The notes: generated from the sequence alone by a model not told the origin. Shown: positions 38,632-46,765, counted from the first letter of the stretch. The stretch is DNA of 64,000 bases from Mycolicibacterium madagascariense (GCF_010729665.1 NZ_AP022610.1:5394001-5458000); one strand, 5' to 3'. Numbers and translations: made by a program.

Positions 38632-39461
38632 TCCGGTTGGTCGCGGCCGGCTTCGGTCAGGCCGTCCTGCAGCCAGCCCTTCGTGCGGCCGGGGTGGTTG
38701 GTGGCGACCCACGCCACCCCGACGTCGCGGCAGTAGCGGACGTCCTCGTAGTGGTCGACGGTCCAGCAGTACAGCGCCCTGCCGTGCGCGGCGGCGCGGT
38801 CGACCAGCTCGGGATGCTCACGCAGCGTGGCGATCGACGGTCCGACGGCCGTGGCCCCGACCGTCGTCGCGGCGCTGCCGCCCAGATATCGCGACGTGTC
38901 CCCGAGCAACACCGTCGGGAGCATGGGCGCGGCCCGGCGGATGCGCCAGACCGCGGCCGCCGAGAACGAGATGACGACCGCGCGGGACAGGTCGGCGGAG
39001 GCGGGGGACGCAATGCCGTAGCGGTGCAGCAGCGCCAGCACCTTGCTCTCCACCAGCGCGCCGTACCGCACGGGGTGCTTGGTCTCGATGAAGATCTTCA
39101 CGGGTCGCTTCCAGTCGAGGACCAGCGAGATCAGATCGTCGAGCGTGAGCAGCCCGGTGTCACCATGACCACCGTCAGCCCGCCAGCTGGAATGCCAACT
39201 GCCGTAATCGAATTCGCGTAGCTCGGCGAGCGTCATGTCACTGACCGCGCCGGATCCCGTCGACGTCCGGTCGATCTTGCGATCGTGCACGCACACCAGG
39301 TGTCCGTCGCGGGTGAGGCGGACGTCGCACTCCACTCCGTCAGCGCCTTCGCGCAGCGCGAGCTCGTAGGCGGCGATCGTATGCTCGGGCCGCTGCGCCG
39401 ACGCTCCGCGATGGGCCACCACGAACGGGTGACCGCTGAGCGTCCCGTCGCCGGAAGTCAT
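38628..39461 (-). CDS. glpQ1: Glycerophosphodiester phosphodiesterase GlpQ1
   Basis: 277 residues. Hydrolyses glycerophosphodiesters to glycerol-3-phosphate and an alcohol. The GDPD motifs VVAHRGASAQRPEHTIAAY, DGVECDVRLTRDGHLVCVHD and KIFIETKHPVRYG are intact, including catalytic His residues and the metal-binding Glu. ATG start at 39461 lies four bases after the stop of the DUF4328 gene, so they are cotranscribed. Gene order bfrB-glpQ1-membrane protein matches Rv3841-Rv3843c. Confidence 0.93.
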   Translation of the reverse strand: MTSGDGTLSGHPFVVAHRGASAQRPEHTIAAYELALREGADGVECDVRLTRDGHLVCVHDRKIDRTSTGSGAVSDMTLAELREFDYGSWHSSWRADGGHGDTGLLTLDDLISLVLDWKRPVKIFIETKHPVRYGALVESKVLALLHRYGIASPASADLSRAVVISFSAAAVWRIRRAAPMLPTVLLGDTSRYLGGSAATTVGATAVGPSIATLREHPELVDRAAAHGRALYCWTVDHYEDVRYCRDVGVAWVATNHPGRTKGWLQDGLTEAGRDQPD

Positions 39462-39465
39462 GGCC

Positions 39466-40503
39466 CTATGCTGCCGGTTCGTCCCGCTCGGACTCAACCC
39501 GAGGCGGGGACTGCGTCTCACCGTCGGGGGAATCCGCCGGAACGATCACCCAGCGCTTGGCGGGCCGGTCGACCGCCACGTGCTCGAAACCGCGGTACAG
39601 CTTGAGCGTCAGCAGCAGCGCCGCCAGCGCCGCCAAGTACGCGATCGTCGTGGCGACGGTGTTGTTGGCGATGCCCTGCGCATCGTCGGTGAAACTCGTC
39701 GCAAAGGCGAACACCGACACGGCGAAGCTCACCCACCACGCGACCCACCACACGGCGATGCGGGTGCGCAGCCAGGTCAGGCGTCCCTCGAGACGTGCCA
39801 GTTCGATGACGAACACCGGCGCCCAGAACAGGTCGATCACCGGGATCAGGCAGCCGAGCCACAGCTGCCACACCGGCCGCGGATCCGTCACGCCGTGGCG
39901 GGCATGGGCGAGCGACCGCCGCGCGATCAGCCAGTTTGTCATCACGATGGCCGTCGCGATCATCGCGAAGAACGCCACCACGCTGACCGCCACCCCGGCC
40001 CACGTCGCGGCTCCCGCCAGAATCGGGTTCAGCAGCCTGGACCGGTTGACGAGCAACAGCGCGTAGTTGACGACGTCGACGAACGCGGCGGCGGCGAACG
40101 CCACCAGGGTCACCGCCAGCGTGCGCCGCACCATACGCGTCGACACCCGCGGCGCCGCGTGCTCCTGCGTCTCGGGAGGCGGCGCGACGACGTGATCCTG
40201 CAGGCTCCAGCGCGGAATGCCGAAGTAGCGCGGCGTCGGCCCCAGCGGCTGCTTCGCCCGGCGCGGCGGCGGCGGGGCTCCCGGCCGCACGGCGATCCAG
40301 CGGTATCCCGCAGGCAGTCGCGGCGGGGTGACTCCGGCGGCGGGAGGTTGGGTGACCGCCGGGGCGCCGGCCGGCCGCGCGGCCCACTGCCGCTCCGGTT
40401 CGGCCGACGGTGCGAGCAGGGTCCCCTGACACCGGGGACACCAGACGCGCTGCCGGTCGCGCACGTTCCATCGCGTGCCGCACCGTGAACAGACCTGGAT
40501 CAC
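39466..40503 (-). CDS. DUF4328 membrane protein with N-terminal zinc ribbon (Rv3843c type)
   Basis: 345 residues. N-terminal CSRCGTRWNV and WCPRCQGTLL form a zinc ribbon (CxxC...CxxC); a Pro-rich linker follows; six membrane segments begin near residue 127 (LAVTLVAFAAAAFVDVVNYA). DUF4328 membrane domain with WLGCLIPVIDLFWAPVFVIE. Function unknown. GTG start preceded by TAGGCT six bases upstream, suggesting a leaderless transcript. Confidence 0.82.
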   Translation of the reverse strand: MIQVCSRCGTRWNVRDRQRVWCPRCQGTLLAPSAEPERQWAARPAGAPAVTQPPAAGVTPPRLPAGYRWIAVRPGAPPPPRRAKQPLGPTPRYFGIPRWSLQDHVVAPPPETQEHAAPRVSTRMVRRTLAVTLVAFAAAAFVDVVNYALLLVNRSRLLNPILAGAATWAGVAVSVVAFFAMIATAIVMTNWLIARRSLAHARHGVTDPRPVWQLWLGCLIPVIDLFWAPVFVIELARLEGRLTWLRTRIAVWWVAWWVSFAVSVFAFATSFTDDAQGIANNTVATTIAYLAALAALLLTLKLYRGFEHVAVDRPAKRWVIVPADSPDGETQSPPRVESERDEPAA

Positions 40504-40523
40504 GCAAACAGCCTACGGTCTTC

Positions 40524-40865
40524 TCAGACGCTGCCCGCGGACCCGTCGTCGGTGACCACGGGACGACCCGCCTGGGACCACGCCAGCATGCCCCCGGCGA
40601 CGTTGATCGGTTCGTAGCCGTTGCGGGCGAGGTACTGAGCCACCCGCAGCGACCGCCCGCCCGCGTGGCATACGACGTAGAGCGTGGCGTCGGTGTCGAT
40701 CTCGGCGATGCGGGCGGGCACGTCACCCATCGGGATGTGCTGAGCCCCCTCGGCGTGCCCGCGCTGCCACTCGTCGTCCTCGCGCACGTCGAGCAATACC
40801 ACCGTGTCGTCGAACGTCACGGGAACGTCCCCGATGTGAGCCTCGCCGACCTGATCGTCACCCAT
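40524..40865 (-). CDS. Single-domain rhodanese
   Basis: 113 residues. The active-site loop is VVCHAGGRSLRVA with Cys66, and LLDVREDDEWQRGHAEGAQ is the N-terminal rhodanese signature. Such proteins transfer sulfane sulfur or act in sulfur delivery. ATG start with GAGAGGTGG just upstream. Confidence 0.88.
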   Translation of the reverse strand: MGDDQVGEAHIGDVPVTFDDTVVLLDVREDDEWQRGHAEGAQHIPMGDVPARIAEIDTDATLYVVCHAGGRSLRVAQYLARNGYEPINVAGGMLAWSQAGRPVVTDDGSAGSV

Positions 40866-41249
40866 GATCCACCTCTCGTCGTCCGCTCCTACCGACCCTG
40901 CAAAACTAGCAACAGGAGGCCTATGCACAGTTTGCACAGGTTCATCCACAGGCGCACAGCTGCGGAAACCGCCCTGAGCCGCGCAATCTGTGACGGCGCT
41001 GTACTGGGCTGGGGATGACGCTGTGGTCGCGCGCACAGTGATCAACAGGCCTCGCCACCGCGAGCGAAAAACGTCGGTCAGCTAACCATTGTTCGGTGAG
41101 CGCAGCACCCGGCGCGTTGGCAGGTCGAAGCGTGCTGCTCAGCCGATTTCACGCTGCCCACGAGAGGGGTTATGATCGCGCTCACGACTATCGGTTGTGA
41201 CAGATCTCACTGGGGGAACAAGGTTGATCGCGCAGGTCAGGAGCTGTTG
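40866..41249. other. Gene-poor stretch with a degenerate repeat
   Basis: No gene is supported on either strand. The stretch contains two CACAG-rich blocks near 40926-40960, including TTCATCCACAG which resembles a DnaA box with one mismatch, and a copy of the CCACCGCG/CGAAAACGTC repeat (41054-41078) also seen at 2954-3125. The GTGACAGATCTCAC near 41197 may belong to the promoter of the small membrane protein that follows. Confidence 0.5.
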
Positions 41250-41405
41250 ATGGCATCGCATCCGCTGGGGCCCGGTGCAGTACCCCCGTCTGAATGGCAC
41301 ACCTCCGCCGGCGTCTACACGCACAGCCATCTCATGGCGTGCCTGCGCGCCGGCGTGATCGCCCTGGTGTTGCTCGGCGTGCTCGCCCTCATCGTCCTGA
41401 CCTGA
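41250..41405 (+). CDS. Small single-span membrane protein, 51 residues
   Basis: ATG is six bases after AGGAG, a strong ribosome binding site. The protein has a polar N terminus (MASHPLGPGAVPPSEWHTSA) and one C-terminal helix (CLRAGVIALVLLGVLALIVL). A terminator hairpin follows 16 bases after the stop, which supports a real transcription unit. No family is recognised. Confidence 0.6.
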   Translation: MASHPLGPGAVPPSEWHTSAGVYTHSHLMACLRAGVIALVLLGVLALIVLT

Positions 41406-41417
41406 CCTCCCCGTCCC

Positions 41418-41460
41418 ACGAAGAAGGCCGACCCGGCGCTGCTGCGCGGAGTCGGCCTTC
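41418..41460. terminator. Bidirectional terminator between the small membrane protein and sodN
   Basis: GAAGGCCGAC (41421-41430) pairs with GTCGGCCTTC (41449-41458) in a 10-bp stem, flanked by ACGAA and GTTCG. It lies between the convergent stops at 41405 and 41482. Confidence 0.8.
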
Positions 41461-41481
41461 GTTCGATGGAGGTCGTCGGGA

Positions 41482-41904
41482 TCAGGCGGGCGGGTAGACG
41501 CCCATGTCCTTCGCCTTCTCGGTCTGCCAGAAGATGTCGGAGATCTCGTCGATCGTCGACAGCAACTTCTCGGCGACGGCGACGTCGAGTGACTTCTTGA
41601 CGTCACCGGCACCGTGCACGCCGTCCCAGAACAGCTGGTGCAGGTTCGGGAACTGCGCGAAGTGATCCTTGGTGAAGAAGTCGGCCCACAGCACCATCAG
41701 GTGGTGCTTGACCTCTTCGGCGCGCTGCTCCTTGATGAGGATGGCGCGGGTCTTGAAGTGTTCGTCGTCGGAGTCGTGGTACTTCTTCAGCGTCTTCAGG
41801 CACGACAGTGCCTCGATCTTCGCCTGCGCGGGGTCGTAGACACCGCAGTACAGGTCGCAGTGAGCGTGGGCGGGCGTGGCGTTTTGGAAGAGTCGATCAA
41901 GCAT
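41482..41904 (-). CDS. sodN: Nickel superoxide dismutase
   Basis: 140 residues. A 14-residue propeptide (MLDRLFQNATPAHA) precedes the Ni-hook, here HCDLYCGVYDPAQAKIEAL. His15, Cys16 and Cys20 correspond to ligands His1, Cys2 and Cys6 of the mature enzyme, which disproportionates superoxide. Position 5 of the hook, Pro in Streptomyces NiSOD, is Tyr here. The four-helix body and the DVAVAEKLLSTIDEISDIFW end look normal. Divergent from the maturation protease sodX. In M. tuberculosis this position is held by the Fe-SOD gene sodA (Rv3846). Confidence 0.93.
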   Translation of the reverse strand: MLDRLFQNATPAHAHCDLYCGVYDPAQAKIEALSCLKTLKKYHDSDDEHFKTRAILIKEQRAEEVKHHLMVLWADFFTKDHFAQFPNLHQLFWDGVHGAGDVKKSLDVAVAEKLLSTIDEISDIFWQTEKAKDMGVYPPA

Positions 41905-41909
41905 GCCCT

Positions 41910-41920
41910 TAACCTACCCT
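41910..41920. promoter_or_regulatory. Overlapping divergent promoters of sodN and sodX
   Basis: Only 22 bases separate the two start codons. On the minus strand TAGGTT lies six bases before the sodN ATG; on the plus strand TACCCT (41915-41920) lies six bases before the sodX GTG. Both fit the TANNNT -10 of leaderless mycobacterial genes, and neither start has a convincing Shine-Dalgarno at normal spacing. The two -10s overlap by one or two bases, so the two polymerases would compete. Confidence 0.45.
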
Positions 41921-41926
41921 TTGGGG

Positions 41927-42268
41927 GTGGGCGACAACCATGCTTCTCGCGGCTGCCCGTTGCGGGTGTTCCGCGTCGTCGAGGATTCGATGCGGCCGGG
42001 GTTGCAGCCGGGTGATGCGCTCCTCACCCTGCGCGGCGGAGCGCCCCGACGCGGCGAGTACCGGCTCTTCCGCGATCCGCGGCTGTCGACGCGCTGGCTC
42101 GTCAAGCGCGTCGGCGACGTCTTCAACTCCTCGCACGGCACGATCTTCGAGGCGGTGTCGGACAATCGCCACGCACCCGGCGTCGTCGACTCCCACGAAT
42201 TCGGCTGGATACCGGCGGCGGGCACCTACCGCGTCGTGTGGACGGTGCCCGGACGCCGGGATCGCTGA
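41927..42268 (+). CDS. sodX: Nickel-type superoxide dismutase maturation protease SodX
   Basis: 113 residues, S24/S26 signal-peptidase-like. The catalytic Ser is in VVEDSMRPGLQPGDALL (Ser21) and the Lys in RWLVKRVGDVF (Lys60). It removes the propeptide of SodN so that the N-terminal His can bind nickel. GTG at 41927 is the assumed start; VFRVVEDSM at 41966 is a shorter alternative. Divergent neighbour of sodN, the usual arrangement for this pair. Confidence 0.85.
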   Translation: MGDNHASRGCPLRVFRVVEDSMRPGLQPGDALLTLRGGAPRRGEYRLFRDPRLSTRWLVKRVGDVFNSSHGTIFEAVSDNRHAPGVVDSHEFGWIPAAGTYRVVWTVPGRRDR

Positions 42269-42398
42269 CGTTGCCGTATGACCACTGCGTTACTGGCAGT
42301 CGTGTCCGCTTGCGTGCTAGCGCCCTCCTGTCGCATCCTCACCTAATCGACCCACAGCCGTGTCGGGCGGCAAGGCAGCGCACCGATTGGAGGCGAGG

Positions 42399-42932
42399 AT
42401 GGACACCGGATCTCATGGGGCCATCGAGGTCGCGCCGTTCCACTCCGGTGGATCACTGAAGGGTTTCGTGGTCTCCGGGCGGTGGCCGGATTCGACCAAG
42501 GAGTGGGCGCAGTTGCTCATGGTCGCGGTCCGAGTGGCGTCGCTGCCGGGGCTGCTCTCCACCACCACCATCTTCGGCGTGCGCGAAGAGCTGCCGGACG
42601 AACCGGCCCCCGGCACCGTCGGTCTGGTGATGGCCGAGGGCACCGTCGTGGGTGACTCCGCGATCCCGCCCGGATACTTCGCCTTCAAGCAGCCGCCGGC
42701 CCTGCTGATGCTGCACCCGCCGTCGGAGACCATGCCGTCGCTCCCCGAGTGTGCAGGTGCCGCCTCCGGGTGCGTGCTCCTTCCCGGGCTGCCGCATCTG
42801 GGCCTCGATCACCGCGCGGCGTGGGTCGAGGCGGAGTCCGACGGCACCATCACCTCGATGGTCAGCCGGGTGGGCGTCGACCCCATCACCCATCCCGACA
42901 CCGCGGTGTTGGCGATGTTGCTCGCGGCCTGA
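42399..42932 (+). CDS. Conserved hypothetical protein (Rv3847 type)
   Basis: 177 residues. ATG five bases after GGAGG. Soluble sequence with FVVSGRWPDSTKEWAQLLMV, SLPGLLSTTTIFGVREELPD and LPHLGLDHRAAWVEAESDG. It matches the position and length of M. tuberculosis Rv3847, upstream of espR. No catalytic motif or named domain is recognised. Confidence 0.8.
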   Translation: MDTGSHGAIEVAPFHSGGSLKGFVVSGRWPDSTKEWAQLLMVAVRVASLPGLLSTTTIFGVREELPDEPAPGTVGLVMAEGTVVGDSAIPPGYFAFKQPPALLMLHPPSETMPSLPECAGAASGCVLLPGLPHLGLDHRAAWVEAESDGTITSMVSRVGVDPITHPDTAVLAMLLAA

Positions 42933-43408
42933 CCAACGCGGCGCGATTCGTCGCTGCGTTCTTGGTAATCAACCATTGGCTACTGTCAGCCAAACGACTG
43001 ACAGCACCCCGGCATGGGCTCGCACTCGGATTTGACGTGCGCGAAAGCCCAAAGGCCAGCTGACACGGCGTGTGTGGTTTCGTTACCGAGCAAATAACTG
43101 ATGCCGTCGAGCGAGGATCGCCGACTGATTGCCGGGGGCTCTGGCGGGGATCGCTGGAGCCGCTCGCGGACGGACTCGTGCTTGGGGCAAAACAACTGCT
43201 CCGTTAGTTTTAGCTTAGCCGCGCTGCACTTGGGCGAGGTCGGCCGAGGCGCCCATTGCTGCTAAACGGCACTGCGGTAGGTGCGCAAGAGGTGTGCAAC
43301 TGACTTTCCGGTGGTTTGCACTTGGTTGTCAGCAGAACTCTCGCTACGATGATCAGCAAATGCGCCACCGAGCAGGACCGCTCGTTACGCCAAGTGGAGG
43401 ACAGACCG
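42933..43408 (+). promoter_or_regulatory. espR upstream region with promoter at 43322-43350
   Basis: No gene is supported in this 476-base stretch. Near its right end TTGGTT (43322-43327), a 17-base spacer and TACGAT (43345-43350) form a good promoter, giving an espR leader of about 52 bases that ends in GGAGG. At 42976-43004 two mutually exclusive hairpins are possible (TTGGCT/AGCCAA and CTGTCAG/CTGACAG). Open frames on the minus strand at 42986-43195 and 43210-43452 look non-coding. Confidence 0.55.
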
Positions 43409-43807
43409 ATGAGCATGACATTTTCCGCCAGGCTGAACCGCCTGTTCGACACCGTTTACCCGCCGGGACGCGGGCCGCATACGTCGGCCGAAGTCATCGC
43501 TGCCCTGAAGGCGGAAGGGGTGACGATGTCAGCGCCCTACCTCTCCCAGCTGCGTTCAGGCAACCGCACCAACCCTTCGGTCGCCACCATGGCGGCGCTT
43601 GCCAACTTCTTCCGCATCAAGCCGGCGTACTTCACCGACGACGAGTACTACGAGAAGCTCGACAAGGAACTCACCTGGTTGGCGAGCATGCGTGACGAGG
43701 GCATCCGGCGGATTGCGGCGCGTACGGTCGGACTGTCTCCCGAGGCCCAGCAGGACCTCGTGCAGAAGGTCGACGAGCTCCGTCGCCAAGAGCACCTCGA
43801 CGATTAG
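43409..43807 (+). CDS. espR: Nucleoid-associated regulator EspR
   Basis: 132 residues, same length as M. tuberculosis EspR and near-identical in the HTH half: MSMTFSARLNRLFDTVYPPG, GVTMSAPYLSQLRSGNRTNP and NFFRIKPAYFTDDEYY. It is an XRE-type helix-turn-helix protein with a C-terminal dimerisation domain that binds many sites and controls envelope and ESX-1 genes. ATG eight bases after GGAGG. It is convergent with a membrane protein and ImmA/IrrE-type peptidase pair, which are themselves typical partners of XRE regulators. Confidence 0.95.
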   Translation: MSMTFSARLNRLFDTVYPPGRGPHTSAEVIAALKAEGVTMSAPYLSQLRSGNRTNPSVATMAALANFFRIKPAYFTDDEYYEKLDKELTWLASMRDEGIRRIAARTVGLSPEAQQDLVQKVDELRRQEHLDD

Positions 43808-43852
43808 CTCACCCGATCGCCGACGGACCTCTCGACGGCGTTTCGCGAATGG

Positions 43853-44974
43853 TCAGGAGGCCGTGACCGCGGTCTTCTCGTTCAGGGCGCGGTACTGATC
43901 GGCGATCGCCAGGATCCACTCACGGTCCGAGTACGACGGCGGCTGGCGCAGCCAATGCGGTCCAGGAAACTTCGCGTGCGCGGACTCGCCGTCGGTGCCA
44001 CGGCCCGCATGGATCCACTCGGCGATGCGGAGCGACTGATCCTCCGGCGACACGTCCGGGGAGTCCTGGCACACCTCACCCGGCAGGGTCGCAGCGTCGT
44101 CGTCGAGCGCGCGGGTGGCCTCCAGGTAGAGCGCGTCGGAGATCAGGGACAGCTGCTCGGCGACGCGGAACAGCAGGGGCCCGCGGGGGCGGACGCCGAT
44201 TCCGACGTTGGGATGCCGACGGCTCAGTTCGTCGAGCAGGGGCTGAATGACCCGCAGCTCACGCTTGGCCCCGAACCAGTCCTCGACGCTGGGCAGCAGC
44301 GACCCACTCGCCACGACCAGCATCGCGCAGCCCAGCAGGGTCGCCGCGGTGCCGACCCCGATCAGGTCCGTCGTCCCCACCGCGCGCAGCAGGAAGAACG
44401 CGCTGGCCAGGACGATCAGAACGACCCCGAGGGTGAACACGAAGAGCGCCCTGCCGCGTCGCGTGCGGTTGGAGTGCCGCACGCCCGCCCACACGACCAG
44501 CGTCAGCGCCAGCATGACGTACAGCAGTGGGAGCAGCCACGACACGTTCATCGCACCCGCTCCGAGGTTCTGCCGCAGGTACTCCTCCGGTGACATCTCG
44601 GGTTGCTGCGGCGCGCTGAAGAAACCCACCAGCGTCACGACCGCGATCAGCGCGGCGACGCCGTACTGGACCATCGCGATGCGCCTGATCGTCGCGGGTT
44701 TCCGCTCCGAGGCGGCCGACGTGATCATCACGCAGCTGCCCGCGGCACACGAGATGAGCGCCACCTGACTCAGGACCGTCGAGACGTTGGGCCAGCGGAC
44801 CAGGGTGTCGATGAGCAGCGTCAGGGGTTGCCAGTTCAGAGCGGCCACCAACCCGAGGCTGCCCAGGGCCAGGATCATCGCGGCGCTGACGAGTGACTGC
44901 TTGTTGACGAGTGCCCAGCCGATGCGGAGCCCGGTGGCCAGTCCCAGGAGACCGGCGATCACCCAGATGATCAA
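43853..44974 (-). CDS. MAB_1171c-family putative membrane transporter/sensor
   Basis: 373 residues. Seven membrane segments fill the first ~235 residues, starting MIIWVIAGLLGLATGLRIGW; the cytoplasmic tail has an RELRVIQPLLDELSRRHPNV segment and a polar end. This family regularly accompanies ImmA/IrrE peptidases and XRE regulators in actinobacteria. Transport has not been shown, and a signalling role is equally possible. The ATG overlaps the stop of the peptidase gene (ATGA). Confidence 0.78.
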   Translation of the reverse strand: MIIWVIAGLLGLATGLRIGWALVNKQSLVSAAMILALGSLGLVAALNWQPLTLLIDTLVRWPNVSTVLSQVALISCAAGSCVMITSAASERKPATIRRIAMVQYGVAALIAVVTLVGFFSAPQQPEMSPEEYLRQNLGAGAMNVSWLLPLLYVMLALTLVVWAGVRHSNRTRRGRALFVFTLGVVLIVLASAFFLLRAVGTTDLIGVGTAATLLGCAMLVVASGSLLPSVEDWFGAKRELRVIQPLLDELSRRHPNVGIGVRPRGPLLFRVAEQLSLISDALYLEATRALDDDAATLPGEVCQDSPDVSPEDQSLRIAEWIHAGRGTDGESAHAKFPGPHWLRQPPSYSDREWILAIADQYRALNEKTAVTAS

Positions 44975-45462
44975 CCAAACGCCTCTCCGAGCCGCACCTG
45001 CACGATGGACGCGCGATCGGAGGGCAGGCGGCCGAGCCGGTAGATGAGCAGGGCCGCGAAGTCCTCGGCCTCCTGTTCGAGCTCCTCACCGCTCGGACCC
45101 ATGCATCCGGTCCGCTGGTTGAGCATGTAGCCGATGAGGTCGGAGCTAGCGAACTCGGTCTGGTCGCGGGCAGCCTCCACCACGGAGATGCCCTCGTGGC
45201 CGAGGACGAGATGGCCGAGTTCGTGCGCCAGCGTGCGGTCGCCGGCGGGCAACCCGTGCTGGATGAGGAAGACGTCGCGGTCGGCGTATTGGCGCCACTG
45301 GCCGCAGACTCCCGGCGGCAGGTCGGCCATCGTCAGCTCGATCGGCCTGCCCCGACTCTCGGCGACGGAGGTGATCAGGCGGGCCAGCGACACTTCGCCC
45401 CGGCGTGGGGCAAGGTCGAGGACCTCACTGACGGCACGTGTGACGCGACGGCTGGCTGGCAT
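44971..45462 (-). CDS. ImmA/IrrE-family metallopeptidase
   Basis: 163 residues. The zinc motif is TLAHELGHLVLGHE (His80, Glu81, His84), with a downstream Glu-rich EELEQEAEDFAALLIYRL helix that supplies the third ligand. ImmA-type peptidases cleave or are signalled to remove XRE repressors. ATG five bases after GAGAGGGGG. It is translationally coupled to the seven-TM protein and convergent with espR, so EspR or another XRE protein is a candidate target. Confidence 0.85.
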   Translation of the reverse strand: MPASRRVTRAVSEVLDLAPRRGEVSLARLITSVAESRGRPIELTMADLPPGVCGQWRQYADRDVFLIQHGLPAGDRTLAHELGHLVLGHEGISVVEAARDQTEFASSDLIGYMLNQRTGCMGPSGEELEQEAEDFAALLIYRLGRLPSDRASIVQVRLGEAFG

Positions 45463-45534
45463 TCGAACCCCCTCTCGATGTGTCCACTATCCCGTGTCCC
45501 TCCATCGTGACATTTGTTTGCGCCACCCATCCCC

Positions 45535-46536
45535 TCAACCGGTGAAGCGTGACGTTCCGTTTACCCGCACCAGGCGCCCAGCCCGGGCCTGTCGGTAGCC
45601 GACGAGGCCGCCGGCGCCGGTGAGCGCGAGGATCCCGGTGACTCCGGGGACCGCGACCGCGGCCATCCGTCCGACGCCCGCGGTCCGCAGGTAGTCGCCG
45701 TAACCGGCCCGGTAGGACGGGGGGAGGACCCGATCGCTCGCACCGATCGCGGCCGGGGACGGCGGCGGAACCCCCTGCTGCGCCGGTGGGCTCGTGATCT
45801 CCGGACGGCCCGGCGTCGGGCGAGCCGACGGCGGTTGCGGTGCCAGCACCTGTCCGGGTGCGCCTCCCGGGGCCCCGACCGGCGGCACGGGAACCGGGAG
45901 TGCGAGCGGCAATTCGATTGCGGGCGTGGCGAATTCGGGCACGACGGCAGGCAGCGGCGGCGCTGCCGGGAGGCCCGGGAGTTGCAGCGGCGGCAGGACC
46001 GTCGGCACGCCGATGGCGCCGATTCCGCCGCGACCGTTTCCGGTGCCCGTGGACGTGGACGGGCCCCCCGGCGCCGGCGCGCCCGTCGTCGTGGTCGGCG
46101 TCGTGGTGGGCGGCGTGCTGGGTGACGTGGTGCGCGGCGTGGTGGTCGGGTCCTGGCTCGTCGTCGCGCTGGTCGGGGGCTGGCTCGACGTCGCGCTCGA
46201 CGGGGATCCTTCTTCGCCAGTTGCCACCGGCGTGGTTTGCGACGGTGTCTTGGTATTCGTGGCAGAAGATTTGCTGGGGGAGACGGTCGACCGCGTGGTG
46301 ACCGAACTCTGGGACACTGTGGCCGTGGTGGGCGACGCGGTCTTAAGAGGTGTGGAGGCGTGCGCCGTGGCCGGTGCGCCCGCTCCCCCGTCCGGCTGCC
46401 CGGCCTGCCCGGCACCCGTTTCCGCGGAATGTCCGGGATCGGGGTCGGCAAAGGCAAGAGCGGCTCCGGTACCGCCGATGATCAGGCCGGACATGACCAT
46501 GCAGGTCGCCGCCGCGATGCGCATCTGCGTCGCCAT
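45535..46536 (-). CDS. Secreted Pro/Ser/Thr-rich protein with C-terminal membrane anchor
   Basis: 333 residues from ATG 46536 (GAGGGG eight bases upstream). Signal peptide in the first ~30 residues (AAATCMVMSGLIIGGTGAALAFA), then a low-complexity Ser/Thr/Pro region likely to be glycosylated, then a Pro/Leu region, and near the C terminus a helix (VAVPGVTGILALTGAGGLVGY) with a basic tail. A surface-anchored wall protein is likely; function unknown. It lies 72 bases upstream of the ImmA/IrrE gene in the same direction and may be cotranscribed. Confidence 0.7.
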   Translation of the reverse strand: MATQMRIAAATCMVMSGLIIGGTGAALAFADPDPGHSAETGAGQAGQPDGGAGAPATAHASTPLKTASPTTATVSQSSVTTRSTVSPSKSSATNTKTPSQTTPVATGEEGSPSSATSSQPPTSATTSQDPTTTPRTTSPSTPPTTTPTTTTGAPAPGGPSTSTGTGNGRGGIGAIGVPTVLPPLQLPGLPAAPPLPAVVPEFATPAIELPLALPVPVPPVGAPGGAPGQVLAPQPPSARPTPGRPEITSPPAQQGVPPPSPAAIGASDRVLPPSYRAGYGDYLRTAGVGRMAAVAVPGVTGILALTGAGGLVGYRQARAGRLVRVNGTSRFTG

Positions 46537-46765
46537 GCGCACCACCCCTCACCGTGCCACCGAGGCTGCGTCGGTGGCGCCGGCATTGCGGCGTCACCCG
46601 TCCGGCGCAATTCTCGCACAGGGCGGCGCTATTGTTTGCTGGAGCGCTGAACCGACTTCGTTCGGACGGGGCGGAACGGGATGTCGGCGCGACCGGCATT
46701 AGGGTTGGCTGCAACAGAGCGGCCGCGATCACCAGATTGCGACGAGATACCGGGAGGCAGCCGGG

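Noticed and set aside
40923..41018. 31-codon plus-strand frame with GGAGG three bases before ATG
   Set aside because: Spacing of the GGAGG is too short and the sequence is only a translation of CACAG repeats; too short to support without conservation.
42986..43452. Minus-strand frames of 69 and 80 codons upstream of espR
   Set aside because: Lie over the espR promoter region, lack ribosome binding sites and have atypical composition.
45455..45475. GTTCGAA-like sequence resembling a tRNA T-arm near the ImmA/IrrE gene start
   Set aside because: It is the ribosome binding region of that gene; no cloverleaf can be drawn. No tRNA or rRNA gene was recognised in the window.
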